A stretch of DNA of 64,000 nt from Ruminococcus sp. (GCA_017464765.1 JAFTYK010000039.1:24729-88728); one strand, 5' to 3'. Counted from the first letter of the stretch, positions 35,372-46,220 are shown. Program-made: numbers and translations. Notes: a model not told the origin generated them from the letters alone.

Positions 35372-36721
35372 ATGGGAAGATTATTTGGTACAGACGGCGC
35401 AAGAGGCGTTGCAAACACAGAACTTACAATTGAACTTGCTATGAACATCGGCAGAGCTGCCGCTATGGTGCTTACAAGCAAAGAGGTTGAGCATCCTACT
35501 ATCCTTATTGGTAAGGATACTCGTCTTTCAGGAGATATGCTCGAGGGCGCTTTAATCGCCGGTCTTTGTTCAGTTGGTGCTAACGTTAAGCTTTTGGGTG
35601 TAGTTCCTACTCCTGCTGTAGCTTATCTCGTTAAGAAATATGGGGCTGATGCAGGTATTATGATTTCAGCTTCACATAACCCATTTGAGTTCAATGGTAT
35701 TAAGATTTTCAGTTCACAGGGCTACAAGCTTCCAGACGAATTAGAAGAAAAAATCGAGGCTATTATCCTTGATGGCGCAGAGCCTTACACAATTCCTGCT
35801 CATGAAGGACTTGGTACTGTTGAAACTATTGAAACAGCCGCTGATGAGTACGTAGAGTACGTTGCGTCTACAGTTGATTTTGATTTAACAGGAATGGAAG
35901 TAGCTCTTGATTGTTCAAACGGCTCATCATCACGTACAGCAGAAAAGCTTTTCACAAAGCTTGGTGCCAAAGTTCATATGCTCTTCGATGCTCCTGATGG
36001 TGTTAATATTAACACTAACTGTGGTTCAACACACATGGAAACTCTTATGGCTTATGTTAAAGAGCATAACCTCCAGGCTGGTCTTGCTTTCGATGGTGAT
36101 GCTGACAGATGCTTAGCTGTTGATGAGAATGGAGAGCTTGTTGATGGTGATTTTATCATCGCTATTTTAGCAGAAGATTTAAAGAGCAGAAATATGCTTA
36201 AGAATAACGCTGTAGTTGGTACAGTTATGACTAATATGGGCTTCAACAAGTTCTGTGAAAATAACGGTATGAAGTTTGTTGCTACAGCTGTCGGTGACAG
36301 ATATGTACTAGAAGAAATGCTTAAAAACGACTACAACATCGGTGGTGAGCAGAGTGGTCACGTTATTTTCCTTGACCATGCTACTACAGGTGATGGCCAG
36401 CTTACAGGCGCACACCTCTTAAGCTTGCTTAACCGTAGACAAGAAAAGCTTTCATCTCTTGCTAAACTTATGCAGCGTTATCCACAGGTTCTTATTAACG
36501 TTAAAATCTCAAATGAGGGTAAAGCTAAATTTAAGACTGATGAAGTTGTTAAGGAAGCTAACGAGCGTATCACAGCTACTTTGGGTAATCGTGGTCGTAT
36601 TTTAGTTCGTGCATCAGGTACAGAGCCACTCGTTCGAGTAATGCTCGAGGGTGAGGATTATGATGAGATTTCTGCTCTCGCTCAGGAAATGGCTGATATC
36701 GTTAAGGAGAGATTAGGTTAA
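35372..36721 (+). CDS. glmM: Phosphoglucosamine mutase
   Basis: This 449-residue enzyme interconverts glucosamine-6-phosphate and glucosamine-1-phosphate for peptidoglycan precursors. The phosphoserine loop is ISASHNPFEFNGIK, the metal loop DGDADR, and the sugar loop GGEQSGH; the phosphate-binding RASGTEPLVRVM is near the C-terminus. GlmM rather than PgcA is supported by length and by the opening GRLFGTDGARGVAN. Its stop overlaps the next ATG by one base. Confidence 0.98.
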   Translation: MGRLFGTDGARGVANTELTIELAMNIGRAAAMVLTSKEVEHPTILIGKDTRLSGDMLEGALIAGLCSVGANVKLLGVVPTPAVAYLVKKYGADAGIMISASHNPFEFNGIKIFSSQGYKLPDELEEKIEAIILDGAEPYTIPAHEGLGTVETIETAADEYVEYVASTVDFDLTGMEVALDCSNGSSSRTAEKLFTKLGAKVHMLFDAPDGVNINTNCGSTHMETLMAYVKEHNLQAGLAFDGDADRCLAVDENGELVDGDFIIAILAEDLKSRNMLKNNAVVGTVMTNMGFNKFCENNGMKFVATAVGDRYVLEEMLKNDYNIGGEQSGHVIFLDHATTGDGQLTGAHLLSLLNRRQEKLSSLAKLMQRYPQVLINVKISNEGKAKFKTDEVVKEANERITATLGNRGRILVRASGTEPLVRVMLEGEDYDEISALAQEMADIVKERLG

Positions 36722-37584
36722 TGCGAGTATCTTCTAATTGGATTGATTACGAGCTTATAGATACCTCGTCAGGCGAACGTTTAGAGCGTTGGGGAGATAT
36801 TATCCTCATTCGTCCTGACCCACAGATTATTTGGAACACAGAGAAAAAGAATCCGCTTTGGAAAAAGGCACACGCTAAGTACCACCGTTCAAGAGAGGGC
36901 GGTGGTCAGTGGCAGGTTTTCAAGAAAATTCCTGATTCTTGGTCGCTTAAATATCGCGATTTGGTTTTCAACGTAAAGCCAATGGGCTTCAAACACACAG
37001 GCATTTTTCCTGAACAAGCGGTTAACTGGGATTTAGCGTCAGATATTATTAAGGGAGCTGATCGTCAGCTTAATGTGCTTAATCTTTTCGGATATACAGG
37101 CTGTGCAACCCTTGCTTGTTTAAACGCAGGTGCCAAGGTGTGCCATGTCGATGCTTCTAAAGGTATGGTACAGTGGGCCAAGGAAAACGCAGCTTCATCA
37201 GGACTTTCTGATAAGCCCGTGAGATGGCTTGTTGATGACTGTATGAAGTTTGTAGCACGTGAACAGCGTCGCGGTAATAAATACGATGGTATCATTATGG
37301 ATCCGCCTTCTTATGGCAGAGGTCCGGGTGGAGAAGTTTGGAAATTAGAAGAACAGCTTTATTCTTTTTTAGAATTATGTTCAACTATACTTTCTGATGA
37401 TGCCCGTTTCTTTATTCTGAATTCTTACACAACAGGACTTCCACCTTCAGTAATGGAATATATGCTATCAACAATACTTCAAAAGCGTTTTGGTGGAACA
37501 GTTTCATCTTCAGAAATCGGTTTACCTGTTACTGATACTAACCTAATACTTCCTTGCGGTAACACCGCAATATGGAGAAAATAA
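36721..37584 (+). CDS. Class I SAM-dependent (probably rRNA) methyltransferase
   Basis: The 287 residues carry a Rossmann methyltransferase: LFGYTGCATLACLNAGA (motif I), HVDASKGMVQWAKEN (acidic motif II), VDDCMKF and MDPPSYGRG (motif IV). The DPPS(Y/F) motif and layout resemble the catalytic half of RlmI/RlmK enzymes that modify 23S rRNA. No PUA domain is present. The exact base is unknown. It is coupled to glmM by a one-base overlap. Confidence 0.85.
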   Translation: MRVSSNWIDYELIDTSSGERLERWGDIILIRPDPQIIWNTEKKNPLWKKAHAKYHRSREGGGQWQVFKKIPDSWSLKYRDLVFNVKPMGFKHTGIFPEQAVNWDLASDIIKGADRQLNVLNLFGYTGCATLACLNAGAKVCHVDASKGMVQWAKENAASSGLSDKPVRWLVDDCMKFVAREQRRGNKYDGIIMDPPSYGRGPGGEVWKLEEQLYSFLELCSTILSDDARFFILNSYTTGLPPSVMEYMLSTILQKRFGGTVSSSEIGLPVTDTNLILPCGNTAIWRK

Positions 37585-37602
37585 TTCGGAGATAATTTAT
37601 CT

Positions 37603-38460
37603 ATGGACTTTATCACAGCACAAAATTTAGTCTTTCGTTACATTGACGAGGATGACCAACAAGAGAATATTGCGAATACCAGAAACGTGCTTGATGATGT
37701 TTCTTTCACCGTGGAAAAAGGTGAATTTGTAGCTTTACTCGGTCACAATGGTTGCGGTAAATCGACTGTCGCTAAGCACTTGAATGCTATGCTTTTACCT
37801 AGTGGTGGAAAGCTTTATGTTGATTCTATTGACACCACGGATGAGAGTGAAGATTTCGCTATCCGTCGTAAAGTCGGCTTAGTACTTCAGAACCCCGACA
37901 ACCAGCTTGTAGCATCAGTTGTGGAAGAGGACGTTGCCTTCGGACCTGAAAACTTAGGTGTTGAGCCTAAAGAAATCCGTCGCAGAGTCGATAGTGCTTT
38001 AAGAGCAGTTGATATGTACGATTATCGTAATCAACCACCACACAAACTCTCAGGTGGTCAGAAACAGCGAGTTGCTATCGCAGGTATAATCGCTATGGAA
38101 CCTGACTGTATTGTATTAGATGAGCCTACAGCTATGCTCGACCCGAAGGGTAGAGAAGAGGTTATGAGTACGATTAAAAGGCTTAATAAGGAGCGCGGTA
38201 TTACTATCGTACTTATCACTCACTATATGGATGAAGCTGTCGATGCTGACAGAGTTATCGTTATGGACGAAGGCAAGGTGCTTACATCTGGAACGCCACA
38301 GGAAGTTTTCTCTCAGGTAGAGCTTCTTAAACGCCATCGCTTAGATGTTCCACAGGTAACCGAGCTTTGCTATAAGTTGAAAGCCAGAGGCGTAAATATT
38401 GACACTCTAAGCTTACATTCAGATGAGTGTATTAAAAAGCTTTTGGAGGTGTTGCTATGA
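37603..38460 (+). CDS. ecfA1: ECF transporter ATPase EcfA1
   Basis: This 285-residue ABC ATPase belongs to the energy-coupling module for vitamin uptake. Walker [11 protein letters not shown]-loop QNPDNQLVA, signature LSGGQKQR, Walker [13 protein letters not shown] and switch His ITHYMDE are all intact. It overlaps ecfA2 by 4 bases. With EcfA2 and EcfT it would energise several S components, including FolT and RibU at 19-21 kb. Confidence 0.95.
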   Translation: MDFITAQNLVFRYIDEDDQQENIANTRNVLDDVSFTVEKGEFVALLGHNGCGKSTVAKHLNAMLLPSGGKLYVDSIDTTDESEDFAIRRKVGLVLQNPDNQLVASVVEEDVAFGPENLGVEPKEIRRRVDSALRAVDMYDYRNQPPHKLSGGQKQRVAIAGIIAMEPDCIVLDEPTAMLDPKGREEVMSTIKRLNKERGITIVLITHYMDEAVDADRVIVMDEGKVLTSGTPQEVFSQVELLKRHRLDVPQVTELCYKLKARGVNIDTLSLHSDECIKKLLEVLL

Positions 38461-39320
38461 GTGCTATCAAAGTAGAAAACTTATGTTGCACCTACTCACC
38501 TAAAACACCTTTCGAGCGACACGCTGTAAAGAATGTTTCGTTTGAGATTAAAAAAGGCGATTTTGTAGGTCTTATCGGACACACAGGCTCGGGAAAATCA
38601 ACTTTAGTTCAGATGCTCAACGGCCTTATAAAGCCGACATCGGGTGATGTTTATATTGATGATGTGAATTTGTGGGAAAACCCGAAAGAAATCCGTGAAT
38701 TCCGTTTCAAAGTCGGACTTGTGTTTCAGTACCCGGAGTATCAGTTGTTCGAAGAAACCGTATATAAAGACATCGCTTTTGGTCCGTCTAATATGGGACT
38801 AAGCGAAGAAGAGATAAGAGAACGAGTTTTTCGTGCCGCTAAGTTCGTAGGGCTTGATTATAAGCTTCTTAACAAATCTCCGTTTGATTTATCTGGTGGT
38901 GAAAAGCGCAGAGCTGCTATAGCAGGTGTTATCGCTATGGACCCACAGGTGCTTATCTTGGACGAGCCTACAGCAGGCTTGGACCCTGTCGGTAGAAATG
39001 TACTGCTTTCACAGATTTCACAGTACCAAAAATCAAGAAATAACACCGTCATTCTTGTTTCCCATTCAATGGAAGATGTAGCTCGAGTTACAAACAAGGT
39101 GATGGTTATGAATAAGGGTGAGCTTAAAATGTTTGATGATACTAAAAAAGTATTCTCAAACGCAAGGGAGCTTACACAGATGGGACTCAGAGTTCCGCAG
39201 ATTACAAAGGTTGTTGAATCACTGCGCAGTAGGGGAGTCAATCTTCCTGACGACATCTTAACTGTTGACAGAGCAGTGTATGAAATTACCGAACTCCTGA
39301 AAAAGGAGGGAAAACTCTGA
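38457..39320 (+). CDS. ecfA2: ECF transporter ATPase EcfA2
   Basis: This 287-residue ATPase is the second of the pair. Walker [11 protein letters not shown]-loop [20 protein letters not shown] (the YPEYQLF form typical of EcfA2), signature LSGGEKRR, Walker [13 protein letters not shown] and switch VSHSMED are present. It shares one base with ecfT at its end. Confidence 0.95.
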   Translation: MSAIKVENLCCTYSPKTPFERHAVKNVSFEIKKGDFVGLIGHTGSGKSTLVQMLNGLIKPTSGDVYIDDVNLWENPKEIREFRFKVGLVFQYPEYQLFEETVYKDIAFGPSNMGLSEEEIRERVFRAAKFVGLDYKLLNKSPFDLSGGEKRRAAIAGVIAMDPQVLILDEPTAGLDPVGRNVLLSQISQYQKSRNNTVILVSHSMEDVARVTNKVMVMNKGELKMFDDTKKVFSNARELTQMGLRVPQITKVVESLRSRGVNLPDDILTVDRAVYEITELLKKEGKL

Positions 39321-40132
39321 TGAGAGATATAGCCTTTGGACAGTATTATCCAAGTAACAGTATTCTGCACCGTTTGGATCCGAGATCCAAAATCCTGCTT
39401 TTAGTAGCTTTCATAGTGCTTGTGTTTTGTACAGTAAACTATGTTTCGCTTGCTTTGGTAGTTTTTTCGGTTTTTGCTGTTGTACTTCTTTCTAAAGTAC
39501 CGCTAAGACTTTATTTCAAAAGTCTTAAAATGATAGTTGTTATTGTACTCATTACTTCCGCTCTTAATTTGTTTTATGGAACGGGTGAGCCTGTATTTGA
39601 GTGGGGAATTATAAAAATCACTCTTGCGGGTATCAATAACGCTATTTTTATAGCAGTACGCATTTTAAGTTTAATTCTCATCAGTTCGACTCTTACATTT
39701 ACAACATCACCAAATGATTTGACTGATGCTTTGGAGCGATTGATGAAACCGCTTTCGATTTTTAAAGTCAAGGTTCACGAAATTGCTATGATGATGACTA
39801 TAGCTCTTCGTTTTGTACCGCTTCTTTTAGAAGAAACAGATAAGATTATGGCGGCACAGAAAGCGCGAGGTGCTGATATGGAATCAGGAAGTCTTGTTCA
39901 GCGAATAAAGGCGCTTATACCTGTGCTTATTCCGCTTTTTGTTTCAGCTTTTCGACGTGCTTACGAACTCGCTGTTGCAATGGAATGTCGCTGTTATCAG
40001 GGTGGCGAAGGAAGAACCCGTATGAAAATATTGAAAATGAAAGCTAAAGATTATGTTAGTATTTTTGTTGTAATAATTCTTATTGTCGGAGTTGTGTTAT
40101 GCAATGTTTATCTTCCTCAGACAGTGAGGTAA
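39320..40132 (+). CDS. ecfT: ECF transporter transmembrane coupling protein EcfT
   Basis: This 270-residue membrane protein has about five helices and two coupling helices with the conserved Ala-Arg-Gly motifs: QKARGADMES (near residue 187) and MECRCYQGGEGRTR (near 230). These contact the EcfA ATPases while membrane helices bind S components. The opening GQYYPSNSILHRLDPRSK is typical. Its final 34 bases overlap truA. Confidence 0.95.
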   Translation: MRDIAFGQYYPSNSILHRLDPRSKILLLVAFIVLVFCTVNYVSLALVVFSVFAVVLLSKVPLRLYFKSLKMIVVIVLITSALNLFYGTGEPVFEWGIIKITLAGINNAIFIAVRILSLILISSTLTFTTSPNDLTDALERLMKPLSIFKVKVHEIAMMMTIALRFVPLLLEETDKIMAAQKARGADMESGSLVQRIKALIPVLIPLFVSAFRRAYELAVAMECRCYQGGEGRTRMKILKMKAKDYVSIFVVIILIVGVVLCNVYLPQTVR

Positions 40133-40866
40133 GGAATTTAAAAATCACAATTTCATATTCAGGAAGAGACCTTCACGGTTGGCAAATCCAAAAAAACGCA
40201 TTAACAGTTCAGGAGTGCTTCCAAAATGCTCTCGAAGAAGTAATTGGTTGTGTTCCTGATATAAAGGGCTGTAGTCGTACTGATACAGGAGTTCACGCCA
40301 ATATGTATGTTATTTCGATGAAAACCGAGCATCGAATAACCTGTGAACGCTTAAAAGCTGCGTTAAATCGATATTTGCCACTTTCTATTGTTGTTCTTGA
40401 CATTGTTGAAGAAAGTGATGATTTTCACGCGCGATATAGTTGTAAAGGTAAACGCTATGTGTATAAAATCTTAAACCGAGAGGTGAGAGATCCGTTTTCT
40501 GATGGATATGCACTTCATTATCGCTACAATATTGATGTTGATATGCTAAATAATGCAGCTCAGGATTATGTTGGTACCCATGATTTCACATCTTTTTGTA
40601 CACTTGATAAAAGAGAAAAGGGTGATTTCACCCGAACAGTTAAAAGTTTTAGCGTCTGGCGTGAGGGCGACTTTGTTTATATGAGTGTGGAAGCAGACGG
40701 TTTTTTATACAATATGGTGCGTATTATGGTAGGCACCTTGCTCAAAATTCAACAGGGGAAACTAGCGCCTGACTCTATTTCGGATATTATAAAAGCTGAA
40801 AATAGAAAAGAAGCAGGACCGACTGCTCCTGCTTGTGGTCTTTATCTTGACCAAGTTTATTATTGA
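40099..40866 (+). CDS. truA: tRNA pseudouridine(38-40) synthase TruA
   Basis: The 255-residue product modifies uridines 38-40 in the tRNA anticodon stem. The catalytic Asp lies in CSRTDTGVHA, and FHARYSCKGKRYVYKI and GFLYNMVRIMVGTLL are further family marks. The only in-frame ATG is 40099, inside ecfT, with GGAG about 8 bases upstream; the first 13 residues are extra compared with most TruA. EcfA1A2T-TruA is a common gene order in Firmicutes. Confidence 0.95.
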   Translation: MQCLSSSDSEVRNLKITISYSGRDLHGWQIQKNALTVQECFQNALEEVIGCVPDIKGCSRTDTGVHANMYVISMKTEHRITCERLKAALNRYLPLSIVVLDIVEESDDFHARYSCKGKRYVYKILNREVRDPFSDGYALHYRYNIDVDMLNNAAQDYVGTHDFTSFCTLDKREKGDFTRTVKSFSVWREGDFVYMSVEADGFLYNMVRIMVGTLLKIQQGKLAPDSISDIIKAENRKEAGPTAPACGLYLDQVYY

Positions 40867-40877
40867 TAGGTGTTTTT

Positions 40878-42407
40878 ATGAAACAAAAAGGTAAACGTTT
40901 TTACGTTGAAGAAAAACCTAAAAAGAAGAAAGTTACAGCTGAAAAACCGCTTGTGAAGGAAATTGAAGTTGACTTAGATGCGGAGATAAATGAAGCTGAT
41001 AATTCAGCCGTTCAAGTTAATGAACATGTTGAGTCAACTTCTGCTGAGGGTTCAAAGAGCGAAAAAAACAGAGCTAAAGAAAAAGCAAAAATCACTAAGC
41101 AACTTGAAAAGAAGCGCACTAAAGCTCTGAAAAAAGTCAACAAATCCTCAAAAAAGAGCGATGTATCGGCTGATTCGTCCGATGCATCATCACAAAAAAG
41201 CGGAAAAGTGTTGCAGTTTAAGACAAATGAGAATAACACTCGTTTTGAAAAGTTTGTAAAAACCGTACGTTTAAACAAAAAGAGTATTGTTATGTGCGCG
41301 GTCATTATACTAATTCTTTCTTTGAGTGTGCTGATTTTCGCAAATCGTGATCGACTTTCTTTTTCAAGTATCAAGAATTTTGTTGAATATGGTGTTATGA
41401 ATAGGGAAGGTGATGAGCATTTTCCTATTGCTACGAACGGAGATATCATTACAAATGGTAACTTTTCTCGTATTGACAGAAATCTTGTTTTCGTATCAGA
41501 TACAAAGTTTGCTACATTGAATAATTACGGTAGAACTATTTTTGAAAGTTCACATGGTTATTCAACGCCTGTTCTCGCTAAAGCTAGCGATAGCGATTTG
41601 TCACTTATGTATAATTTAGGTGGTAAAGGTTTCTCTGTTTCTACTCTTGATTCGCTTGTGTATACAGGTGAAGCTGAAGATAACATTATAGTTGCTGACA
41701 TTTCAAAAAGCGGAACTTACGCTCTCGTAACTGAGAAAGATGGTTATCTTTCGAAGCTTTATGTATATTCAGAGGATAATAAACAGATTTTTGCGTATTC
41801 ATTTGCTGATTATTATATTACATCTGTATCTCTTGATTCCAAAGGTGATTGCGCAGTGTTGACAGGACTATCTGCACACGATGGTACACAGTACAGTGCT
41901 GTTTATCTGCTTGATTTTAATAAAGAAGAGCCTGTAGTTTTCAAGGAGTTTGAGGATAATATCTTGTATTATGCTTCTCATCTGACTAATAACTATGTGT
42001 CTATCATTGGAGATACTGCTGCCTATACTTTGAACACTATCACTAAGTCTTTCAATACATTTTCATATGAGGGCAAGTCGCTGACAGCTTTCGATGTTGA
42101 TACAGATACTAACACTTTCACACTTTCGCTTTCGCGTAGCGGTGACGGTAGAAAATGTGATATTTTAGTTTTCTCAACATCAGGTTCTCTTAGAGAGACT
42201 ATTTCAACTGAGCTGAAAGTTACCGCGCTTTCTACTTATAAAAACCGAATCGGTGTGTTAAGTTCGGGAAATGTACATCTTTATTCAAAGGATGGCAATT
42301 TTATCAGCGAAACAAATGCAGGACTTGACCCACATTCTCTTGTGCTTTATTCAACCACAGATGCGTATATTTTAGGTGTAAGTGAAATCAGGAGGATTGA
42401 CCTTTAA
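40878..42407 (+). CDS. DUF5711-type membrane protein with beta-propeller-like ectodomain
   Basis: This 509-residue protein has a long charged cytoplasmic part (1-135) rich in Lys and Ser with a coiled-coil-like stretch, one transmembrane helix (KSIVMCAVIILILSLSVLIF) and an extracytoplasmic region of about 340 residues. The latter has recurring beta-strand units (LVFVSDTKFATLNNYG, DISKSGTYALVTEKDGYLS) suggestive of a WD/PQQ-type propeller. Such proteins are common in Oscillospiraceae and precede cvpA. No function is established. The ATG at 40878 follows an AGGTG. Confidence 0.75.
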   Translation: MKQKGKRFYVEEKPKKKKVTAEKPLVKEIEVDLDAEINEADNSAVQVNEHVESTSAEGSKSEKNRAKEKAKITKQLEKKRTKALKKVNKSSKKSDVSADSSDASSQKSGKVLQFKTNENNTRFEKFVKTVRLNKKSIVMCAVIILILSLSVLIFANRDRLSFSSIKNFVEYGVMNREGDEHFPIATNGDIITNGNFSRIDRNLVFVSDTKFATLNNYGRTIFESSHGYSTPVLAKASDSDLSLMYNLGGKGFSVSTLDSLVYTGEAEDNIIVADISKSGTYALVTEKDGYLSKLYVYSEDNKQIFAYSFADYYITSVSLDSKGDCAVLTGLSAHDGTQYSAVYLLDFNKEEPVVFKEFEDNILYYASHLTNNYVSIIGDTAAYTLNTITKSFNTFSYEGKSLTAFDVDTDTNTFTLSLSRSGDGRKCDILVFSTSGSLRETISTELKVTALSTYKNRIGVLSSGNVHLYSKDGNFISETNAGLDPHSLVLYSTTDAYILGVSEIRRIDL

Positions 42408-43084
42408 TGATCTACGATTTGCTTACATTAGGCATAGTTATTCTATGTGTTATCGTTGGATATACCAGAGGAGCAGCTAAGTCACTCGTTTCTTTAATTG
42501 GCTTTTTAGTGTCATTTGTGTCAGCTGTTTTTTTAGGGGATTTTCTGACTGATTTGTTTTATGATAATTACTTGAGTGTTGCTATAACTGACAGTATCAA
42601 AGATGCAATTGTCAGTAATAACACCACTACAGTTACACTTCCGCCGTTTGTGTCGTTTGCTTTAAAACTAACAGACCACGACTACGAAAACGCCTTACTG
42701 TCAGCTATTGAAAAAGCGCCCCAGACTATTGCAGTTGCTTTCGAATCTGCAGTGAAACCAATAATTGTTTCAGTTTTATCGTTTGTTTTGACCGCTGTTA
42801 TTTTTATTGTTTTATACATTGTTTTCAAGTTGATTATTAAAAAGATACTTGTTTTCGTGTTGGAATTACCTGTTATCAGTTTGTTTAATAAAATATTGGG
42901 TGCTTTGTGTGGTGTGGTTACAGCGTTCCTTATTGTGAGCTTTACGGCGTTTATGTTAAAGACGCTTATGCCGTATATGAACAATATCCCGTATATTTTC
43001 TCTGAATCAACAATTTACAATTCATACATATTTTATCATTTTTATAGTGGTAATATATTTAATACTATTATTTCAATTATTTAA
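42407..43084 (+). CDS. CvpA-family membrane protein
   Basis: The 225-residue protein has four to five transmembrane helices and the CvpA opening DLLTLGIVILCVIVGYTRGA with the conserved RG(A) turn, then a soluble loop (about 60-100) and paired C-terminal helices. CvpA is known from colicin V secretion in E. coli; in Firmicutes the role is unclear. It overlaps the DUF5711 gene by one base. Confidence 0.82.
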   Translation: MIYDLLTLGIVILCVIVGYTRGAAKSLVSLIGFLVSFVSAVFLGDFLTDLFYDNYLSVAITDSIKDAIVSNNTTTVTLPPFVSFALKLTDHDYENALLSAIEKAPQTIAVAFESAVKPIIVSVLSFVLTAVIFIVLYIVFKLIIKKILVFVLELPVISLFNKILGALCGVVTAFLIVSFTAFMLKTLMPYMNNIPYIFSESTIYNSYIFYHFYSGNIFNTIISII

Positions 43085-43098
43085 GGATAAGAAAATTT

Positions 43099-43773
43099 AT
43101 GTCTACTAAAAAGAAATCCAAAGAACAGAAAAACTATCCGTCATCAGGAGATACCGCACTTAGCAATCGTGCGTTTACAATTCCCAATCTTATCTGTTTA
43201 GTGAGAATTCTACTTATCACTCCATTCGTTGAATTCTTTCTTGACAAAGAGTATATGTGGGCGGCATTAGTTATTATCTTGTCAGGCTTATCTGATTGTT
43301 TCGATGGCTTAATTGCTCGTAAGTTCAATCAGGAATCTGAACTCGGTAAGATTTTAGATCCACTTGCTGATAAGCTGACTTTACTTGCGGTAGGTGTTTG
43401 TCTGTGTTTGATAGAACCTTTCTTTTTGCCTGTTGTTTTTATTCTTGTTGTAAAAGATATTCTTATGCTTATCGGAAGCACTAAGGTAGTAAAAATGGGG
43501 ATATTAGTCCCAAAATCCAGATGGTACGGTAAGGTTGGTACAGTGATGTTCTATATTACTGTTACTTTCATTGTGTTTGTTGAGATGATGCAGACTATGG
43601 AAGACCCTATTGTTTATATCGACCATGAAACAGGCAAGTGGATTTCTATGATTATGCTGTGTCTTACAGCAGTAATGATGATATTTGCGTTTATAATGTA
43701 CACAATCACATTCCGTGATATTATGAAAAAAGCTGAAGCTAAAGAGGAAAATAGTGCTTCAATAACAAACTAG
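43099..43773 (+). CDS. pgsA: CDP-alcohol phosphatidyltransferase, PgsA-like
   Basis: This 224-residue membrane enzyme carries the CDP-alcohol phosphotransferase motif D-x2-DG-x2-AR-x8-G-x3-D-x3-D, seen as SDCFDGLIAR followed by GKILDPLADK. It most likely makes phosphatidylglycerol phosphate from CDP-diacylglycerol and glycerol 3-phosphate; a cardiolipin or inositol version cannot be excluded. The N-terminal 25 residues are polar and serine-rich. Confidence 0.88.
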   Translation: MSTKKKSKEQKNYPSSGDTALSNRAFTIPNLICLVRILLITPFVEFFLDKEYMWAALVIILSGLSDCFDGLIARKFNQESELGKILDPLADKLTLLAVGVCLCLIEPFFLPVVFILVVKDILMLIGSTKVVKMGILVPKSRWYGKVGTVMFYITVTFIVFVEMMQTMEDPIVYIDHETGKWISMIMLCLTAVMMIFAFIMYTITFRDIMKKAEAKEENSASITN

Positions 43774-43811
43774 TATACTATCGTTTTACGATTAATATAA
43801 AGGAGAAAACT

Positions 43812-46148
43812 ATGATTTGTAGTAGATGTGGCAAACGTCCTGCGGTTGTTTTTGTATCAACCAATAATGCTGACACTCAGCCAAAGGGTTACTGCCTTGT
43901 TTGTGCTAAAGAACTCGGGATAAAACCCGTTGAGGATCTTATGAAGAAGATGGGTATATCTTCCGAAGATTTAGAAGCTGTTCAGGATCAGATGGACTCA
44001 ATTATGGAGAATATGTCTGATTCTGGTGATATTAACGAACTTGCACAGTCACTCGGTATGGGTGATATGGGCGATATGGCAGAAATGCTGTCAGTAGAAA
44101 ACACGGATGAAAATGATGATTCTTTTTCACCTGGTGGAGCTCCAAGCTTCCCGAATTTCTTTAATATGTTTAATGGTAAGCCTGCTGACCAGCAAAAAGG
44201 TAACGATAAAAAGCAGAAGAAAGAAAAGACCCCGAAAAACCGTAAGCATATTTCACTTTATTGCTATGACCTTACTAAAAAAGCAAGAGAAGGCAAAACT
44301 GACCGAGTTATCGGAAGAGATAAAGAAATTGAGCGAGTTATTCAGATTTTATCCCGCCGTACAAAGAACAACCCTTGCCTTATTGGTGAGCCTGGTGTCG
44401 GTAAAACAGCTATCGCTGAGGGTTTGGCGCTTAGAATTGCACAGGGTAATGTTCCTCAGCGTCTTAAGAACAAGGAAATTCAGCTTCTTGACTTAACTGC
44501 TTTAATCGCTGGTACACAGTTCAGGGGTCAGTTTGAAAGCCGTATTAAGGGTCTGACTCAGGAAGTAAAAGAAGCTGGAAATATTATTCTCTTCATTGAC
44601 GAGGTTCACAATCTTGTAGGTACTGGCGACGCTGATGGTACAATGAATGCTGCTAATATTTTAAAACCAGCGCTTTCTCGTGGAGAGATTCAGGTTATCG
44701 GTGCTACTACTTTCAACGAATATCGTAAATATATCGAAAAAGACAGCGCTTTAGAGCGACGTTTCCAGCCTGTAAAGGTTGGCGAGCCAAGTATCGCTGA
44801 TTCTATCGATATTTTATCGGGTGTTCGTGATTACTACGAATTGCATCATAGAGTAACTGTATCCGATGATATTGTGAGAAAAGCGGTAGTGTTCTCAGAG
44901 CGATATATTACCGACCGTTTCCTGCCTGATAAAGCTATTGACTTACTAGATGAATCATGTGCTTGTGCGGCACTTCGTAACAAAGAACTCGAAACTTACG
45001 ATAAACTCAACGATGAGAAGAAAACTCTGACTTTAACTAAGGAGAAAATTTCAACGTCTGAAGAAGTTGATTATGAAGCTCTGGCAACTGTACAGAGCGA
45101 GCTTGCTAAGGTCGATGAACAGCTTTCTTCTATTGACGAGGCTTCACTTACAGCCTCCGTTACAGAAGAAGATTTGGCTAAAGTTATCGAACTTTGGACA
45201 GGTATTCCTTCAACCAGAGTTAGAGAAAACGAACTGCTGAAACTCGCTGACTTTGACGTAAAACTCAAAGAAAAGATTATCGGTCAGGATGAAGCTGTTG
45301 ATGCTCTTTCTAAAGCTATAAAGCGTTCTAGAGTTCAGATTTCACCAAGACGTAGACCCGCGTCATTCATTTTCGTAGGACCTACAGGTGTCGGTAAAAC
45401 AGAGCTTGTAAAAGTTCTTTCAAAAGAACTTTTTGATACTCCTGAAACGCTCATCAGACTTGATATGTCCGAGTTTATGGAGAAGCACTCCGTGTCTAAA
45501 ATTATCGGTTCACCTCCTGGATATGTTGGCTATGATGAAGCAGGACAGGTAACAGAAAAGGTCAGACGCAGACCGTATTCTGTTCTTCTCTTCGATGAAA
45601 TCGAAAAAGCTCACCCTGATGTGCTTAATATCCTTTTACAGATTCTTGACGAAGGAAAGCTTACCGATGCACACGGAAGATCAGTTGATTTCTCTAATAC
45701 TGTAATTGTTATGACTTCAAATGCAGGTTCTGACAAGCGTGAAAACGCTTTGGGTTTTGCTAAGAGTGAGGAAGACGCTGAAAAAGAAAAAGTTATGAAA
45801 GCGTTGTCTGAATTCTTACGTCCTGAGTTTATTGCCAGAGTTGATGAAATTATAGTTTTCAAAACCCTTTCAAAAGAGAATTTCATCGCTATAGCGAAAC
45901 TTATGCTTTCTGAGTATATCGACACTTTAGCTGAAAAAGGAATTGAATTCAAATTCGACGATAAAGCGTGTAAGTATCTTGCAGAAAAATCCTGCTCAGG
46001 TCGTAGTGGCGCTCGTGACTTACGTAATCTTATTCGTAAGGAAGTTGAGGATAAAATCACCGAACAGCTTATTTTGGCTGGTGAGGGTACGCTTTGTGCT
46101 ATTTCAGTATCTGCTAACGATACGGAACTTTTAGTTCAGTCAATTTAA
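43812..46148 (+). CDS. Clp/Hsp100 AAA+ ATPase with N-terminal zinc finger (ClpE-like)
   Basis: This 778-residue unfoldase has a CxxC...CxxC zinc finger at the start ([16 protein letters not shown]), as in ClpE, but no double-repeat Clp N-domain. Instead a Met/Asp-rich linker (45-135) leads to AAA-1 ([26 protein letters not shown]) and AAA-2 ([23 protein letters not shown]). A short coiled M-type insertion lies near 390-450. NALGF near residue 645 fits the ClpP-docking loop, so it should feed ClpP. AAGGAG precedes the ATG. Confidence 0.92.
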   Translation: MICSRCGKRPAVVFVSTNNADTQPKGYCLVCAKELGIKPVEDLMKKMGISSEDLEAVQDQMDSIMENMSDSGDINELAQSLGMGDMGDMAEMLSVENTDENDDSFSPGGAPSFPNFFNMFNGKPADQQKGNDKKQKKEKTPKNRKHISLYCYDLTKKAREGKTDRVIGRDKEIERVIQILSRRTKNNPCLIGEPGVGKTAIAEGLALRIAQGNVPQRLKNKEIQLLDLTALIAGTQFRGQFESRIKGLTQEVKEAGNIILFIDEVHNLVGTGDADGTMNAANILKPALSRGEIQVIGATTFNEYRKYIEKDSALERRFQPVKVGEPSIADSIDILSGVRDYYELHHRVTVSDDIVRKAVVFSERYITDRFLPDKAIDLLDESCACAALRNKELETYDKLNDEKKTLTLTKEKISTSEEVDYEALATVQSELAKVDEQLSSIDEASLTASVTEEDLAKVIELWTGIPSTRVRENELLKLADFDVKLKEKIIGQDEAVDALSKAIKRSRVQISPRRRPASFIFVGPTGVGKTELVKVLSKELFDTPETLIRLDMSEFMEKHSVSKIIGSPPGYVGYDEAGQVTEKVRRRPYSVLLFDEIEKAHPDVLNILLQILDEGKLTDAHGRSVDFSNTVIVMTSNAGSDKRENALGFAKSEEDAEKEKVMKALSEFLRPEFIARVDEIIVFKTLSKENFIAIAKLMLSEYIDTLAEKGIEFKFDDKACKYLAEKSCSGRSGARDLRNLIRKEVEDKITEQLILAGEGTLCAISVSANDTELLVQSI

Positions 46149-46160
46149 TTAATACAAGCT

Positions 46161-46189
46161 AAAAGGCACCCGTTTGGGTGCCTTTTTTA
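46161..46189 (+). terminator. Terminator of the long plus-strand run
   Basis: AAAAGGCACCC, GTTT and GGGTGCCTTTTTT form a perfect hairpin with a U-run. Confidence 0.92.
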
Positions 46190-46220
46190 CATCATTTTGA
46201 GTTTCAAACATTTAACACAT

